From: Asterias rubens
Taxonomy: Eukaryota; Echinodermata; Asteroidea; Forcipulatida; Asteriidae
DNA length: 64,000 bases
Direction of reading: 5' to 3'
Assembly (NCBI RefSeq): GCF_902459465.1
Contig: NC_047063.1
Location: 1,116,001 to 1,180,000, forward strand
Under the pieces are notes generated by a model. That model saw nothing but the letters and a program-made list of their open reading frames with translations. It was not told where the DNA came from and ran no database searches. This document shows positions 63,401-64,000 of the stretch, in pieces (the stretch's first letter is position 1; every line of letters starts with the position of its first letter). The position numbers and the translations under genes are program-made.

Positions 63401-64000
63401 TACCTTTAATGTCTGGTGAAAAAAAACGCTTTGATTTTCCTCAGAGAGAGATAAATCATGGTCTTTGATCTACTTCTTAAGCACAGAGGGCACTGTTTCT
63501 TTAAAGATATAACTCCAGGGTTTTCCATAAGGTGGAAATGCCTTCAGTATGGATGTTCATTTTACCAATTCCAATGTGGATTAAAAAATGGAGAACAAAC
63601 TCACAAATTGCTCAGTGGCATTTCACTGCAATTTGTGAGTTTGTTCACCATTTTTTCATCCATATTTATGAATAATACATTGCTAACCCCTCAAGAGCGA
63701 AATTCAAGGCCTGATAAGTTCTCACCAGTATAGTGCTTGTTATGAATTGACTGTATGTAGAATGAGTTTATGATTCCGTTCTTTACATGTAGTATGGCAG
63801 CCCTGAGAGGGAGAAACCCATCACCACTCCACCCACAGTTGCCTCGACTGCCGCGCTGTCATACTTCCAACATGCTACCCTCGACCCTGTCCGTCTGACC
63901 ACTGGTGCCCAGCAGACTCCTTATGCCTACCAGCAGTATGTAGTACAAACAAATGCTACGATACCAGCCCAGTTGACATATCCAACCCAAGTCCTTCTGG
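54494..64000 (+). CDS. RBM5/10-like: RBM5/RBM10-type splicing regulator, 5' 11 exons, runs off the window
   Basis: Exons: 54494-54570, 55810-55960, 56312-56671, 57453-57522, 58589-58662, 60419-60502, 61290-61350, 62228-62269, 62407-62631, 63200-63285 and 63793 to the edge. Phases agree, about 479 codons. It starts MELEINQYLAQQREMAGEQV. An Arg/Asp/Ser-rich region (RYSDRHSDRHSERHSERGDE) is followed by RRM1 (TVMLKGL, then RGFAFVEF at about 223-230), a RanBP2-type zinc finger (DWFCSQCGAHNFKRREYCFK, Cys 270, 273, 284, 287) and RRM2 (VLILMGLDALTTEETVTKVL to RGYCYVEM). The RRM-ZnF-RRM order defines RBM5/6/10, which regulate 3' splice-site choice (family knowledge). The OCRE and G-patch domains would lie beyond the window. 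The exon 5 donor (CAG|GTTCCG) is weak, although the frame and family alignment require it. Confidence 0.93.
54665..55105. mobile_element. inverted-repeat element with TTGCCGTCAACTC ends, RBM intron 1
   Basis: TTGCCGTCAACTCGCCGTCA at the left is answered by GAGTTGACGGCATG and GAGTTGACGGCAAG at the right; the word is repeated two or three times at each end. The centre includes GGCCGCCATCTTC. The next element starts directly at its right edge. Confidence 0.65.
55106..55600. mobile_element. one-armed relative of the large foldback element at 31.5-32.3 kb
   Basis: Begins GTACTTCTAGAAACTATAAG, then GGCTCCCCTGTGAGCC, CTCAATATACATTCATAATG and GCGCTGTACACCAGCCTACT, in the order of the 31.5-32.3 kb right arm read in reverse. 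Only one arm and part of the centre (GCAGCAGTGTGTGGGCGC) are present. RBM intron 1. Confidence 0.8.
56697..56862. mobile_element. MITE with GGTTCATACTTCCT ends, copy 2
   Basis: Starts AAACCCGGTTCATACTTCCT and ends GGGAGTATAAAACGGGCTTA. Internal words TTTGCTGTGAAATTGTGACG and TTTTCACAGCAAA are inverse. RBM intron 3. Confidence 0.75.
57828..57965. mobile_element. palindromic MITE, family G copy 2
   Basis: GTAGCAGCAGACTTACCAGG faces CCTGCTAAGTCTGCTGTCAC, with GGTAAATTTG and AAATTTACC inside. The left outer end GGGAGACTTT is intact. RBM intron 4. Confidence 0.8.
60660..61003. mobile_element. palindromic MITE, family A copy 4 (diverged)
   Basis: Starts GAAGGCAGTGGACACTATTG and ends TGTGTCCAGTGTCTTTGAGC. 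The interior TTCAAGACCTCTTATTTAGA and AAGTCTCAAAATCAAGC is the family centre. TTAA is no longer present at both ends. RBM intron 6. Confidence 0.8.
61480..61775 (+). mobile_element. 3' end of a non-LTR (LINE) retrotransposon, CR1/L2-like
   Basis: An open segment reads YGDRSFSVAAPRLWNGLPL and then SFKSKLKTYLFSLAYT, the typical C-terminal end of CR1/L2-type ORF2 proteins. It is followed by a short 3' UTR with GCGCTTTATAAGATTGATTT and an (ATT)n tail ending near 61775. Only the last 60-odd codons are present, a 5'-truncated copy. RBM intron 7. Confidence 0.8.
62673..63012. mobile_element. palindromic MITE, family A copy 5
   Basis: Starts TTAAAGGCATTGGACACATT and ends AATAGTGTCCAGTGCCTATA. The centre has been replaced by a different hairpin (AATAAAAGGCTTCAGGCCTG / CTGAAGTCTTTTATTATT). 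RBM intron 9. Confidence 0.8.
63058..63115 (+). mobile_element. tRNA-like fragment
   Basis: GACAGCTAGTTGGTAGAGCA resembles a tRNA A-box region, and ACAGGTTTAAATCCTGT a degenerate B box. There is no acceptor stem pairing or terminator, so it is taken as a SINE head remnant. Confidence 0.4.
63577..63663. repeat. perfect-looking hairpin, ~35-bp arms, RBM intron 10
   Basis: TGGATTAAAAAATGG and GAACAAACTCACAAATTGC face GCAATTTGTGAGTTTGTTC and CCATTTTTTCATCCA. The loop is about 16 bases. Likely a recent foldback MITE. Confidence 0.85.

Overview
The window is nuclear DNA of an animal. Every gene is cut into many short exons with GT-AG junctions (plus one AT-AC junction), and the introns are full of SINEs, MITEs and other repeats. 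The protein set (FAM50, class II ARF, TMEM229, DDX20/Gemin3, twinfilin, TIMMDC1, RBM5/10) is ordinary metazoan housekeeping content. The repeat landscape (TTAA-flanked MITEs, tRNA-derived SINEs, an inverted repeat carrying CTCGTCCTAACTTAGGA-type arms) looks to me like a marine deuterostome, most likely an echinoderm and perhaps a sea star. That assignment is from memory of similar repeats and is not proven here.

Layout: (1) 72-6586, + strand, complete FAM50 (XAP5) gene in 13 exons. (2) 11247-17499, - strand, complete ARF4/5-like small GTPase in 6 exons. (3) 19399-20477, + strand, TMEM229-like membrane protein in 2 exons with a TATA box. (4) 22950-32857, - strand, complete DDX20/Gemin3 helicase in 8 exons with a very long C-terminal exon. 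(5) 33296-41463, + strand, complete twinfilin in 9 exons, head-to-head with DDX20 across a 438-bp bidirectional promoter. (6) 45978-49696, - strand, TIMMDC1 with its first exon unresolved. (7) 54494 to the right edge, + strand, 5' part of an RBM5/RBM10-type splicing factor.

The genes are independent transcription units, not an operon. Three of them (FAM50, DDX20/Gemin3, RBM5/10) belong to splicing or snRNP assembly, but nothing in the sequence shows that this grouping is functional. The long gaps between exons and genes hold mobile-element debris: at least five copies of one palindromic TTAA-MITE, two tRNA-like SINE families, a head-to-head SINE pair, a large foldback element, a truncated LTR retrotransposon, a LINE tail, a 31-bp minisatellite and a G-rich minisatellite.

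I found no undescribed defence or biosynthetic system. The most informative observations are a textbook U12-type AT-AC intron in twinfilin, a decaying series of partial exon duplications in the same gene (the first still splice-competent and in frame), the compact DDX20/twinfilin promoter, and several long inverted repeats inside introns that would fold as double-stranded RNA.
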